Assembly: GCF_024586455.1 (NCBI RefSeq)
Contig: NW_026089624.1
Location: forward strand, 11,251,341-11,315,340
DNA: 64,000 bases
Source: Bactrocera neohumeralis
Taxonomy: Eukaryota > Arthropoda > Insecta > Diptera > Tephritidae
Direction of reading: 5' to 3'
Position numbers and translations under genes: made by a program. Below the pieces are notes generated by a model. That model saw only the letters and a list, made by a program, of their open reading frames with translations, did not search any database and was not told the origin of the DNA. Below are positions 10,727 through 21,172 of the stretch, piece by piece (the stretch's first letter is position 1; each line of letters opens with the position of its first letter).

Positions 10727-11593
10727 ATGTTTTCTTGTAATAGCAAAGTGCAATTCATAAAATCTACAAAAAGGGCAACAGAAATTATACAAGAAGAAGA
10801 TCTGCATAAACAAATTTCACTTTACCATAGTAATGAGTCAATGCATAGCGGAATAAACGAGACTTACAATACACTTAAGGATAAAATATTCTATCCAAAA
10901 TTAAGGGAACATGTACAGTTAATTATAGGTAATTGCGAAAAATGCAAGCAAATTAAATATGACAGGAAACCGTTAAAGCCGAAGTTCAAATTAACAGAGA
11001 CACTTTCAGATAAAAATGAAATAATACATGTGGACATTTTTCATTTTAAAAAGCAGTCATTTGTCACAGTAATTGATAAACTAACAAAATTTGCAGCAGC
11101 AAACAATATAATTGACAGAAATTGGAGGACAAAGAAGGCCATCATAATTGAACATTTTACGAAATTTGGGAAACCAAAGAAGATCATCATGGACAACGAA
11201 TTCAGGGCCGAACAGTTAATTCAGTTCTTAAATACAGAAGGAATCGAAGTACACTTAACAAAACCAAACTCTCATACAGGTAATGCAGACATTGAGAGGC
11301 TACACTCAACCTTGTTAGAAAAACTAACAGGAATTGAGGATCCAAGTCTCTCAACAGAAATGAGGATTCAGATCGTTATAGATAACTATAATGATCGCTA
11401 TCACTCAACCATAAAATGTACACCTAATAACGCAAGAAATAGTATTTATCCAACCATTTTAAAAAATACAATAGACCAGAAGAAACAACTCACCATACAC
11501 AATAGAAATAGGTACAGAGAAGACTATATAGAACTGAGATCGACCGGACCGATAAAAAATTACAAAAGAGTACGGCATAAAGATCAACCGTAA
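10727..11593 (+). pseudogene. pol: Element 1 integrase, longest open part of this copy
   Basis: A 288-residue open frame. The N-terminal zinc-binding HHCC is present (H..H in SLYHSNESMHSG, then NCEKCKQIK). The core shows the D,D,E residues in HVDIFHF, IIMDNEF and DIERLHSTL. A basic C-terminal tail follows to 11593. Integrase inserts the cDNA into chromosomes. The frame is separated from RNase H by a stop near 10683, so it would not be made as part of pol. Confidence 0.85.
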
Positions 11594-11789
11594 TACGAAT
11601 TAATCCACTACAGAACGTTCATGCGACTAATATAAAAAGACCAATGAAATTGGCAAATATTGAAAACCCAAACGAGAGGGATGAAGATACATTTAGCTTA
11701 AGGGCATTTAATGGGGATAATAACACATAAAAAAAACAATAAAAAAAACCGTTATAAAATAATTTTATTTTTACAGATGCTGGGGATAA

Positions 11790-13143
11790 TTGTGTTTTTT
11801 AGTAACTATGACATTGGTGGCAGCACTCTTACAAGTGACAACAATAGTTGAAGAAGCAGGATACACCATGATCCAACTCGACGAAGTAGAAATCGTTGAC
11901 GAAGTAAATACGATACTACATATTAAACACCCGAAAGAGCTAACAAGTTTGGTGGAGGAAATGAAAGAAAACATAAGACAAGCAGACCTAAGTAACAAGG
12001 CACTTCTTTTTAACGAAATTAAAGTAATTAAAGCAAAAATTAGATCGATTACTCCCAAGGAAGAGGAAAGAAGAGAGGTTTAATTAATATAGGAGGGACA
12101 ATGTATAAATGGTTGTTCGGGGTAATGGACGAGGAGGACCGACAGGATATGTATAATTTAGAAGTAATAGAGGGAAATTCGCACAATGCAATTACAAATA
12201 TCAATAAGCAGATTATAATAAATGAGCATTTTAACGAGTCAATTAATTTAATGAAAACAATAGTAAAGAATGACAGGAGTAAAATATTAAAGGAAATAAA
12301 TCAGATACAAAAGGAGGATAGAGAGCTAGCGAAATTGGTTCTTTACAATGATCAAATGAATAAATAAAGACATATAGAAGGGAAGATACATGAAGTTCAA
12401 AATAATATAGGCGCCGCTAAAAACAATTTAATACATCCGGGGATGTTAACTAAAGAAGAAATAGATAACTTTGACATAGATTTTTATAAACTGAAACTGG
12501 CCAAGGTAGGAGTAGAAGCTTTCAAAAATTAAGCACTTGTGTTCGTCATTCAAATACCAAAGAGTTTTTTTAAAGTATATGTAAAATTAATTATGCCTCT
12601 ACCAAACAAACGAAAATTGCAAATAGTTAATGAGGATGAAAAAATTGTAACAATAAATAAAATACATTATAAATAAGAAGATAATACGTTATTAAGAAAA
12701 CTAAAATTAAGTCGGAATTGTATTTTTTTCAACGCTTGTGAATTTAAATATAACAATACTACAATGATACAAGAAATAAGCGATGATACTTTGATCATCA
12801 AGAATGCAAAAAAATTTGAAACTTATACAAAATTGTGATGACAGAGATTTTGTACTGCAAAATAACTATATATTAAATTTTGAGAAATGTGAAATTAAAA
12901 TTAATGAAGAAAAATTTAGTAACAACTAGACTAAATTTGTTGATAGACTGATACATCCTGTAAAAATTTTAAACCAAAGCTATGAGTCAAAAATAAAATT
13001 TGAAGATATTATACCAAATCATTTCAAGAACATTAAAGAAATAGAGGAACTAAAATATCATAAAAACGTACCCTATGGCAAAAGTGCCTCACTAATTATA
13101 ACAATATTAATAAGTATAATTATTGTTACTATTTACTTATGTA
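11790..13143 (+). pseudogene. env: Element 1 env relic
   Basis: The first frame (11790-12083) begins with a hydrophobic segment (VTMTLVAALLQVTTIV) that fits a signal peptide. A basic cleavage-like stretch and the aromatic KWLFG block near 12105 are typical of errantivirus Env, but they lie in a different phase, so the gene is frameshifted there. More breaks follow at 12365, 12535 and 12680-12900. A hydrophobic anchor (SLIITILISIIIVTIYL) at about 13088-13140 ends at the junction with element 2. This is an old disabled copy. Confidence 0.75.
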
Positions 13144-13502
13144 ACTTATAATAATTCAATAAAACTCAACTTTCGTTGTCCACGTTAATCTTTATTCTGC
13201 CTCTTTACAAAAGTTCTTCGCTCAACCAAACCATGCTCGAAGAAGTTTCACCAACGCTTTCCGCTAGACAATGCAACAATCTTTATTCGTCTCATGTATT
13301 TGTTGTAATCTGAAAGTGCTGTTGTCACGACTTAGATCAAGCGCGAGAGCAAGTTGCTTAGTGCGCATGTCCAATGACGAAATCACTCAAACTTAGTTCA
13401 ACTAATACAAAAAGAGTGTTGTGTAATGAAGTTGAGCTTAAACAAAAAGTACGATCAAATAAGTGTTCACAGGTTAGCGAGTTTGTGCAAGCATTCTTAA
13501 CT
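13144..13502 (-). repeat. Element 2 3' LTR
   Basis: On the minus strand the LTR starts AGTTAAGAATGCTTGCA and ends TTATTATAAGT. It matches 19044-19402 nearly base for base. A purine-rich tract (minus strand of 13503-13514, gccttccttctc on plus) lies just upstream of its start and is the likely polypurine primer. Confidence 0.93.
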
Positions 13503-13514
13503 GCCTTCCTTCTC

Positions 13515-13972
13515 AAATTCGAAACGTCCCCGTTGCGGATATCCAATGTAAATGTTGGTTTGGGAGTTCGAATAATTATATTAAAAATTGTTGCTTGAAA
13601 TTTCTAATTTGTTGCTAATGTAAATGCGTATCGCAATACATAGGACGCTGCTTTAATACGTGGTGGCCGTGGTCTCTGTTGGTGCGGAGGGTGAAAAGCT
13701 TCAATATCAACAAAAGTAACGCATTTGTAGTTTAAAGTTGAATGTAACAATAACATAATATCGTAACAAACATAATTGAACTCAAACTTAGTTTACAAAA
13801 CATATGTACATATTTTAACTGATTTCTTAAATAAATAATAAATTTCCTATATTGTAAATAATCGAAATTGATAATGATGTGCTTTAATCTCTGACTAATT
13901 TTAAAAAGTTTGCCAATGTTATGTGCTTTTGCAGTAACGTAACTTTCAAAATTCGTGGGGAAAGTTCAACAT
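13515..13972. other. Element 2 segment between integrase and 3' LTR, no env
   Basis: This is where env would lie in a gypsy-type element. I find only AT-rich sequence and, near 13660-13700, minus-strand Pro/Arg-rich codons that may be the decayed tail of integrase. No signal peptide, cleavage motif or anchor was seen. Confidence 0.6.
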
Positions 13973-15223
13973 TTATCGCAAGTTACTTTCATGGATTTTT
14001 TTTCCATCGATCAAAACCGTGGTGCCTAGATCTTCTTCAACAACTTTTTCGACAAATATCTTATTAAATTTATTTCCTAGACGCCTGTTCCTTCTCAAAA
14101 ACACCTTCTCTCCAGGTTCATAAGTTCTCATTTTTTTATTGTTATTAAGCCTATTTAATACTTTTTCCTGCTCTTGACACAATCTCTCGCGGATTGTTTT
14201 TAAATTTTCATTCGAACAATTTTGAAAAATGTCGATAGGTTTAGCATTTGTCGAAGAGTGTATGCTGTTGTTGTATTTATGAGTAGCTAATAGAACAAGA
14301 TCAATGGTCTCGCTTAGCTGTTGTTGTTCTTTAATGCAGCGAGCTATTTCCATTAAAGTTGAATGGAACCTCTCAACCTGCCCATTACTCTGACTATGCA
14401 ATGTTGGAATGAAAAATTGTTCAATCGAAAAGTTGTCTCGAAGCAAGGTTTTAATTGTCATCGAATGAAAGGCCTTTTCATTGTCCGAAACAATAGTTTT
14501 CGTGTTCTTAAATATTAAAAATATTTCGAGAAGCGCTTCTTTAATATCAATTGTAGAACGTGAAGATATGGGTTTAACAATGGCATATTTAGAGAATTTG
14601 TCTATGCAAGTCAGGAAATGTTGTCTGTCTGTGAGGAAAATGTCTACGTGAAGGATCTCGCCGGGCATATTTGGAATAGGCGTTTTGCCTATTTCGAGAT
14701 TGACCGGTTTACGCTGGTATTTATTTTCAAGGCATATCTTACAGTTGGCAATTAGGGATTTTAATAACTTTTTAATACCTGGGAAAAAATATTCACGAGA
14801 AATTTGCTTAAAATTTTCTTGCAAGCAACGGTGCGCGCGGTTATGCTCCGTAGCAACTGTTTCGAGCTGGTCAGTTTTGTTAATTAAGTCTAATACAAAT
14901 GCTTCTATATGTAGAAATTTTATACCGGGAAAAAATAAAATCAAACCGTTTTGTATTTCTGCTAATGTTGATAAGTCACAATGTATTGCGTTCGTAATAT
15001 TTGGGTTTATGGCTGTCTTTAAACATTCGAGTAGATTTTCGAGCGAATCAAAGGAAATCGTATGACGGATATACTTCTGAAATAAAATCTTTGTACATTT
15101 TTTTAAACATGATGATTTTGTAAGTATAAGCTGGTTCTTAAATTGATTTATTGGGTATTTTATTGTCTTTATAACTCTGCTTAATGATTCCTCACTGTGA
15201 GCTGTGCCCATTGATTCGCTCAA
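13973..15223 (-). pseudogene. pol: Element 2 integrase
   Basis: A 416-residue open frame. It has the HHCC zinc module (EHNRAHRCLQENFKQ then NCKICLENKY), followed by the catalytic D in HVDIFLTDRQ, the second D in TIVSDNEKAF and the E in GQVERFHSTLMEI. A basic C-terminal domain with EPGEKVFLRRNRR follows. The frame is intact in itself but out of phase with RT: the RT frame ends at 15220, after shifting in the last part of RNase H. Otherwise the enzyme looks complete. Confidence 0.88.
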
Positions 15224-16497
15224 ATTATTGATGAACTGTCGGGAGAGCGCATCTGCGACTTGTTCTCACTTCCCGGCTTATAGTGAAATGTCGGCGAAAA
15301 CTCTTCGATAAAGGCACGCCACCTCTTCATTTTGGTATTCGGATTTTTGTCCGACATCGAGAATATTAGTGGCTGATGATCTGTAAAAATCTGTATATGT
15401 ATAACCCCATAAAGGTAATGGCGAAGAGTTTTTAGAGCCCAAACTATAGCCAGTAGTTCACGTTCGTTTGTCGCATAATTCTGCTCCGTTGAGGAAAGTG
15501 TGCGGGAAATCATCGTTATAGGCCTATTGTTTTGTGATAATACAGCTCCCAGAGCATTTGAAGATGCATCGGTGGTTAGCTCGAAGGGTCGATTAAAATC
15601 CGGGTATTGAAGCAAAACATCTTCTGAAGCTAATATTTTCTTAATTTTTTGAAAAGCAGACATGGCGTCTGGGTCCAGTTTTATTTTGATATTTTTGGAC
15701 TTGCTAGCTCCGACGTGCCCATTCTCTCCTGTCAAATATTTTGTCAAAGGTTTGACAATGGCGGCATAATCCTTAACGAATCTTCGGTAATAACCTGCAA
15801 GACCGAGAAAGGATCGCAAGGAGCGTAGGTTTTCTGGAACTTTGTAATTCATAATATCATGGATTTTGTTTGGGCAAGTTTTTATACCATCTTGGGAGAC
15901 CAAAAATCCCAGGAACTCGACTTCTGTATGAAAAAATTTGGATTTCTCTGGTGAAACTCTCATTCCAGAATTTTCTAACTTGGTTAAAACTATATTTAAG
16001 TCTTTCAGATGTGAATACTCATCAGGCGAAAAAATAATAATGTCGTCGATATATACATGACATAGTTTACCGATTTCTTCGCGAAGAATATCATCGATCG
16101 CTCGTTGAAAAATGCTTGGAGCATTTTTCAAACCAAATGGCAAGCGACAAAATTCGTACTTCCCATTGTTTATATTGAACGCCGTTTTCGGTCTATCCCT
16201 TTCACGTAAATTAATTTGATGAAATCCTGATTTTAAATCTAGAGTAGTAAAGTACTTGGACTTTCCTAAGTTAGACAAAATAACGGAAGTGTCAGGTATG
16301 GGATATCGATCAGAGGTAGTATTTTCGTTGATTTTTCTAAAATCGATCACCAGCCGTAACTTTTGCTTGCCATTTTCATCAAGGCCTTTTTTGGTTACTA
16401 CAATGACAGGCGAATTATAAGGTGATGACGACTTGCGTATTATACCGTCCTTTAGGAGTGACTTAATTTCTGAATTTATGAACTCTGTTGCTGACAT
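15220..16497 (-). pseudogene. pol: Element 2 reverse transcriptase and RNase H
   Basis: A 425-residue frame with RT motifs KLRLVIDFRKINENT, LKSGFHQI, CRLPFGLKNAPSIFQR and the catalytic YIDDI, then the RNase H block ELTTDASSNALGAVLSQ and IFTDHQPLIF. In the last RNase H motif the reading changes phase after YKPGSENK, at about 15268, so the downstream integrase is not in frame. An in-frame TAG at 16507-16509 (minus strand) separates this frame from the protease part. Two lesions therefore disable an otherwise well-preserved pol. Confidence 0.9.
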
Positions 16498-16509
16498 TGG
16501 ATGCGGCTA

Positions 16510-17045
16510 ACTTTTGCTAAAAATTGGGTCATCCGTGGTAGTACTTATTGTAGCCTCCACGTTCGTGTTGTATGGAAGGGCACGGTCTGGATGTGCAAAC
16601 GCATTCGTATTATTATTAATCAATTGGTGGAATTCAGATCGAATATTATCACGAACAGAATCTTCGTTAATTGTAATCAAGTTAATTTGATTGCAGCAAA
16701 GATACTGAAGTTTTACGTAACTATTCTGATAATGCAGATATCCAGTATCGATGTCAATTTTCGCCCCAATTTCTTTAAGGAAGTCGTAACCGATTATACC
16801 ATCAAACGTTTTAAGATTATTAAGTAAGTAAAAGGTTGAGGTGTGGTTAAGGACATTGATCAGGCATTTTCTGTTTATGAAATTAATCCCGTTTAGTGAT
16901 TTCAATGTAAAAGGAGTATCCATTTGTTTAATTCCGTTAAGAAATGGAAGATTTTTTATAAAATTTTTCGAGGTACCCGTATCAATTAATAGTTTAAGCT
17001 CCTGACCATCTGCTGTTGTTTTAGTGATAAATGGTAGGAGCGACT
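16510..17045 (-). pseudogene. pol: Element 2 protease and RT leader
   Basis: Reading the minus strand from 17045, the aspartic protease motif LKLLIDTGTSKNFIKNL lies at about 16950-17005, with the expected D-T-G. The frame continues through GIIGYDFLKEIGAKID, the usual C-terminal protease motif, to the TAG at 16507-16509. The protease would cut Gag-Pol in the particle. Confidence 0.85.
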
Positions 17046-18219
17046 TCAGTTTAAAAAGTTAATCTCTGAATTAACTTCACAATCGCTTATATGGTTGGGC
17101 CCATCGCGGTAGTTGCTGTCGGTGTAAAAATGAGAAGCATAATAATCGTAACAATGTTCTTCGTTTTCAGAATCGTCAGAAACTGTGCCAATTTGCACTG
17201 GCATAAAATTTACACGTTGAGTCTTCGGGTAAGGTTTTTGAAAAGAACCAGATTGCTCACGAGGACGTTTAAATACTATGGCTTGATTGGGTTGTTGAGA
17301 GACGATTGCGTTATTTTGCTTAGGATTACGATTTCGATACATAGACGTGCCAGCATCGACATCCATTGGGACTGATCTATTATTATAATTAATTGAACGA
17401 TTTTGTTGGTTTTCTTGCGGAAAATTATACTGTGGCATAGTTGTTCTTGCCTTATTTGGCTTTAATGAATTACCCATCGCAAATGTTTGCGCGAAATCAT
17501 AGCGTTTGTGGTTCATCTCAAGCTCCTGCGCTACGGCCAATGCTGTAGGCAAATCCTTTGGTGCTGAGGAGAAAAGGATATCGCATAGCGGACGGCGAAG
17601 GCCCGATATAAAAACACGAAGGGCATTTTCTCTTGCACGATCATTAAGAGCTTTTATAACTTCAGTATTACCGCTGTTCGCCATTATTTGCTTATTTATG
17701 ATAAGCGTCAAGTGTTTGTCCACTGCGTCGTAATAGTCTGTTATTGTCAGGTTTCCTTGCCTTAGAATGCTTAATTCCGATTCTAGAACATGAACGGGTC
17801 TCTTGTCTGCGTATGTTTGGTCTAACCTAGCAATTATTGCTTTAAAATTAAGTACGGTATTGAAAGATGATAACGTCGAGTTCGCTGCACCTGTAATTTT
17901 ATTTCTAAAAATACCCATTGCAACGTAATACCTTTCTGAACCTTCGGGATAGTAATTAATAGCGGTTGGCCGCAGAGCGCCAAGCAGGATAAGATGAGGC
18001 ATCGCCACTAAATTCCGGTAAAGATTTTATTAAGTCAAGACTAGAATTTTTAGAGTCTATTGAAGGGTTAACAGAGACCGGTTCGTAGGGCTCAACATGT
18101 GGTAGTTGAAGACGATTTAAAGCTAAGGTAAGTTCGCTAATTTGTGCCGATAGTTCCCGTCTGGTGCGTTCGGTTGCACCTGCTACGATTTCTAAAACCT
18201 GTTCTCGTGTGACCTCCAT
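17046..18219 (-). pseudogene. gag: Element 2 gag, one frameshift
   Basis: The start is the ATG at 18217-18219 (MEVTREQVLEIVAGATERTR); the first frame covers 87 residues, with IKSLPEFSGDASSYPAW as the entry to the capsid. A frameshift at about 17960-18000 leads to the second frame, which runs to 17046. That frame holds the capsid signature RLDQTYADKRPVHVLESELS, like the classical gypsy Gag, and ends in an Asn/Arg-rich nucleocapsid without zinc knuckles. Confidence 0.85.
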
Positions 18220-19026
18220 TTTGAATTTTGATACAAAGAGAATTTACCGCTATATAACATTAAACAAATGAACAATAGAAAATGCTATAAATTTATTAAC
18301 TAAAAGTTTTAATCCTCTTATATTCTCAAAGCTGCAGATAAATTTATAAGTATATCCTGCTTACTTGGAATAACTTAAATATGTTGAGAAAATTTTGACT
18401 TGAGTTTGCCTTTCTTAGTGCGTGTTAAATACGCTATTTGGAATAAAATCCTACTACGCTTTCACAGCTCGCAAAACGGGTTTTTGAAATTTATATTTCA
18501 ATTTTCCTCTTCTCATATAGAGTTCGCAATTTTGCAGTTTTTAACGATGGAAAAAATTATGGAACCAACTTGTATTACGAAAACTTCAATTAATCAATTA
18601 ACTTTTCAACACGTGTATGTTACGTATGATCCAACAACACTTAAAAAAGGCACTGACATACATACAGTTTTAATTTATTTGACGTCAATATCAAATTTTA
18701 TATTTTTTTTTTAATTTTTCACTATTGAACAATTATCAATTTCGATCATTACTTATATAATTTCAACAAATTTCTAATTCTGGTTTGCCAAGCTTAAAAT
18801 GAAGAGTAAAGACTCGAATGTAGAATTCCCACGATGCAAAAAAGTTGTCCAGGCACGTGAAGACGAAAAAAGTTCCACAACGCCGCAACTTTCCGACTTC
18901 GTTTGGAATTTATATTGGTTTTTGTGTAGCCTGCCGCTTGGTTCGTCCTTCCTTATAGGAATAATACTTGTAGAATTGATCAAATCGACCGTTCAAAACA
19001 AGTTTCGAATAGAATTTTCTCGACAG
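18220..19026 (-). other. Element 2 5' leader
   Basis: About 800 bp between primer site and gag start, AT-rich, with short plus-strand frames that are not supported as genes. Leaders of this length are normal for gypsy-type elements, which may carry regulatory or insulator sequence here. I see no obvious repeated binding site. Confidence 0.5.
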
Positions 19027-19044
19027 GCCCCACGTTGGGCGCCA
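19027..19044 (-). promoter_or_regulatory. Element 2 primer binding site, tRNA-Lys type
   Basis: The minus strand reads TGGCGCCCAACGTGGGGC directly after the 5' LTR. From general knowledge of retroelements this complements the 3' end of tRNA-Lys(CUU), the primer used by several retroviruses. The identical 18-mer is found in element 3 at 26024-26041. Confidence 0.85.
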
Positions 19045-19402
19045 CTTATAATAATTCAATAAAACTCAACTTTCGTTGTCCACGTTAATCTTTATTCTGC
19101 CTCTTTACAAAAGTTCTTCGCTCAACCGAACCAAGCTCGAAGAAGTTTCACCAACGCTTTCCGCTAGACAATGCAACAATCGTTATTCGTCTCATGTATT
19201 TGTTGTAATCTGAAAGTGCTGTTGTCACGACTTAGATCAAGCGCGAGAGCAAGTTGCTTAGTGCGCATGTCCAATGACGAAATCACTCAAACCTAGTTCA
19301 ACTAATACAAAAAGAGTGTTATGTAATGAAGTTGAGCTTAAACAAAAAGTACGATCAAATAAGTGTTCACAGGTTAGCGAGTTTTTGCAAGCATTCTTAA
19401 CT
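19044..19402 (-). repeat. Element 2 5' LTR
   Basis: Near-identical partner of 13144-13502. Observed differences include aaccaaaccatg/aaccgaaccaag, atcttt/atcgtt, cttagttc/cctagttc, tgttgtg/tgttatg and gtttgtg/gtttttg. It ends at the primer site. The outer end, ttaact, is followed by tttaaaag. Confidence 0.93.
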
Positions 19403-19640
19403 TTTAAAAGAAAAAATGAAAAGATAAGTTAGAAAATCATAAATAAAAGAAGTCAGGAGACTTCTCAGAGTGGCTCTGGGGGAGTTACATCTCAGGTTAC
19501 GTCTGACGGCATGCAGTTGTGCACCACATCGCATGATCAGCCAGTACGTGACCAAAACAGCAGACTCAGCATATTTTGAGTCTGTTGGAATGTGCGGTAC
19601 ACCCACACATTGGGGCAGACTCGAGTTGCTGATCTGATGG
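19403..19640 (+). other. Possible 3' end of element 1 (env tail, purine tract, LTR start)
   Basis: Element 2 splits the sequence after the env anchor of element 1. On its far side a short Lys/Arg-rich frame opens (from 19403, stop at about 19430), as in an env cytoplasmic tail. At 19471-19482 a G-rich tract (tggctctggggg) precedes agttacatctcagg at 19483. AGTTA is the usual LTR start in this group. The remaining LTR would be truncated by the R1-like sequence. This is inference from order and motifs. Confidence 0.4.
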
Positions 19641-19699
19641 CAGAGTCAGACTGATTCTTACTACAGAACAGAAAACAACGTTTTTAATCTATAACTAGT

Positions 19700-20508
19700 G
19701 AGTAGCGGTCGGTGAATTGTTTGTGCGATCGTTGGGTGCGTGGGTTATTGACCGTGAGTGATTTGTGCGGGCGTGTACCCGCAAATGGTGCGCTGGTCGC
19801 CGCGTAATGTGTGCGGGGAAGAGGGAGGGAGCAGTAGTCGTGGTGGGAGTGCCAGCGGGGCCACCGCTGAAGAAGTGTTTACGCGCGTGTGGTCGCCATG
19901 TTGCGGCTGCCAAAATATTCACGAGGGAGCTCAACGAGCTTGTGTTTGAAGCCAAGAGCTTTGATAGAGAGGCCGCGAAGGGGCGGTTGGAGCTTGCCTC
20001 AAAGAATGAGGCGCTTCTGATGACGGTCAAAACCGAGAATGCCCATCTTCGCGGTCAGGTAGATGCCCTTAGTGGGAGTTGTGGGAGACCCTCTTCTTCA
20101 GCGCTGAGCAGGTCAATGCCGGCTCCGTCGGCACCGATGCCTGCGCCTCCAGCACCTGTGCTGGATGCAATCACACCGGTGACGCCGAAGCCTGTGGAGA
20201 CCTGGTCGGTCGTGGTAAGGAGTAAGGGGCCTGCAATTTCCTTTAAGGAAGTTATTAATAAAGTGGTCAAGGAGGTGGGGCCTTTATTTGGTGTGAGGAT
20301 CCATGAAGTGTGACCAATCAAGGGTGGTGGGGCGGTTATTCGCACTCCCTCTGTTCTTGAGAGAGAGAGAGAGTGGCGAATAACAAAAAATTTGGGGAGG
20401 TTGGACGTCTCTATCAACCGGAAGTTGGGTCGTCGGGTGGTGGTCCAGGGGGCCCATACGGAGATCCCCCATGAGGAATTTATGGAGGAACTACTCCGGC
20501 TGAACCTA
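19700..20508 (+). pseudogene. R1-like LINE ORF1 fragment (Gag-like protein), frameshifted
   Basis: The frame 19765-20313 has a helical charged section (ELNELVFEAKSFDREAAKGR, then SKNEALLMTVKTENAHLRGQ) that looks coiled-coil, a Pro/Ala-rich linker, and WSVVVRSKGPAISFKEVINK. This last motif is typical of ORF1 of R1-clade elements such as Waldo. After a stop at 20311 the next pieces (GGGAVIRTPSVLERERVANN, then RLDVSINRKLGRRVVV) follow in other phases up to the N run. Zinc knuckles and ORF2 are absent, either in the gap or deleted. GC content is higher than in neighbouring elements. Confidence 0.7.
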
Positions 20509-20608
20509 NNNNNNNNNNNNNNNNNNNNNNNNNNNNNNNNNNNNNNNNNNNNNNNNNNNNNNNNNNNNNNNNNNNNNNNNNNNNNNNNNNNNNNNNNNNN
20601 NNNNNNNN
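20509..20608. other. Assembly gap of 100 Ns
   Basis: Exactly 100 unknown bases, a common placeholder length, so the true gap size is unknown. It falls within the R1-like element, whose body could be collapsed here. Confidence 0.98.
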
Positions 20609-20934
20609 AACCTGCTCATGCGGACTGGCCCCTCGGGGAGTATCATGGTGGTTGTGGTTAAAACCCAAATCGCGGGAAGAACTGACTTTGTCAGTTGAAT
20701 GTGGAGTTGCATTGCAACCGGGTGCCGGACCCAAAGCACGGCAGAGGTTTTAGATGGGCCTCGAACCCTACGAAGGTGGTTAGTGTGTCCATTCCACACT
20801 GCCAATTGGTACTGAAAATGCTGAGCATTCTCAGGGCGCTGATCAACGCATTGATATGATCCGCTGTGCTTTTGAGCGCCGTGGAGTAAGGCTGTGGTCA
20901 GCAGGTGCCCACGTAAAACACACCGGACGTTGTC
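20609..20934 (+). mobile_element. Probable 3' untranslated end of the R1-like element
   Basis: GC-rich sequence without a frame, beginning in cctgctcatgcggactggcc. It has the base composition of the R1-like ORF1 before the gap and precedes a fragment of another LINE. I interpret it as the 3' region of the same element with ORF2 missing. This could be wrong; a separate element is possible. Confidence 0.4.
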
Positions 20935-21172
20935 AACAGTGACGTGAGAGCCAAGTCGCGAGTGCGACGGCTGTTTGTTTGATGACAGGAGATATTTTGT
21001 CTTGCCCTCGTTCACGGCCAGACCCATTTGCTTTGCTTCTTTATCCAGTCTGGAGAAAGCAGAACTAACGGCGCGGGTGTTGAGGCCGATGATATCAATC
21101 ATCGGCATACGCCAGCAGCTGTACACTCTTATAGAAGATGGTACCTTCTCTATTTAGTTCTGCAGCTCGAAC
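20935..21172 (-). mobile_element. RTE-type LINE fragment, copy B
   Basis: The minus strand encodes NTRAVSSAFSRLDKEAKQMG and NEGKTKYLLSSNKQ, identical in order to 28430-28650 of the near-full copy. It covers only about 240 bp around and after the RT active site, and the YADD motif itself is damaged near 21095. Truncated at both ends. Confidence 0.88.

Larger units (their letters stand above)
7590..13143 (+). mobile_element. Errantivirus-type LTR element 1, no 5' LTR, many breaks
   Basis: Gag, protease, RT, RNase H, integrase and env remains appear in the order of a gypsy-type (17.6/297-like) element. The left LTR, primer site and Gag N-terminus are missing: coding resemblance begins just after the hairpin at 7584. 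At the right, the env frame runs directly into the LTR of element 2 at 13144, and its own 3' end may resume at 19403. Multiple frameshifts in every region show it is an old copy. Confidence 0.85.
13144..19402 (-). mobile_element. Gypsy-type LTR element 2, both LTRs, gag-pol only
   Basis: Order on the minus strand is LTR (19044-19402), tRNA-Lys primer site, leader, gag, protease, RT-RNase H, integrase, polypurine tract, LTR (13144-13502). The two 359-bp LTRs differ at about six positions by eye, so insertion is fairly recent. There is no env: only about 470 bp without a coding frame separate integrase from the 3' LTR. The flanks, tgta and ttta, are similar but not identical as a 4-bp duplication. 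Confidence 0.92.

Noticed and set aside
11771..12058. Minus-strand Ser/Leu/Ile-rich 95-residue frame
   Set aside because: It is antisense to the env start of element 1.
18799..19062. Plus-strand 87-residue frame with a hydrophobic segment
   Set aside because: It lies in the leader of element 2, antisense to transcription, and runs into the LTR. No independent support.
20055..20417. Minus-strand 120-residue frame in the R1-like region
   Set aside because: It is antisense to the recognised ORF1 and arises from its Pro/Ala-rich linker.
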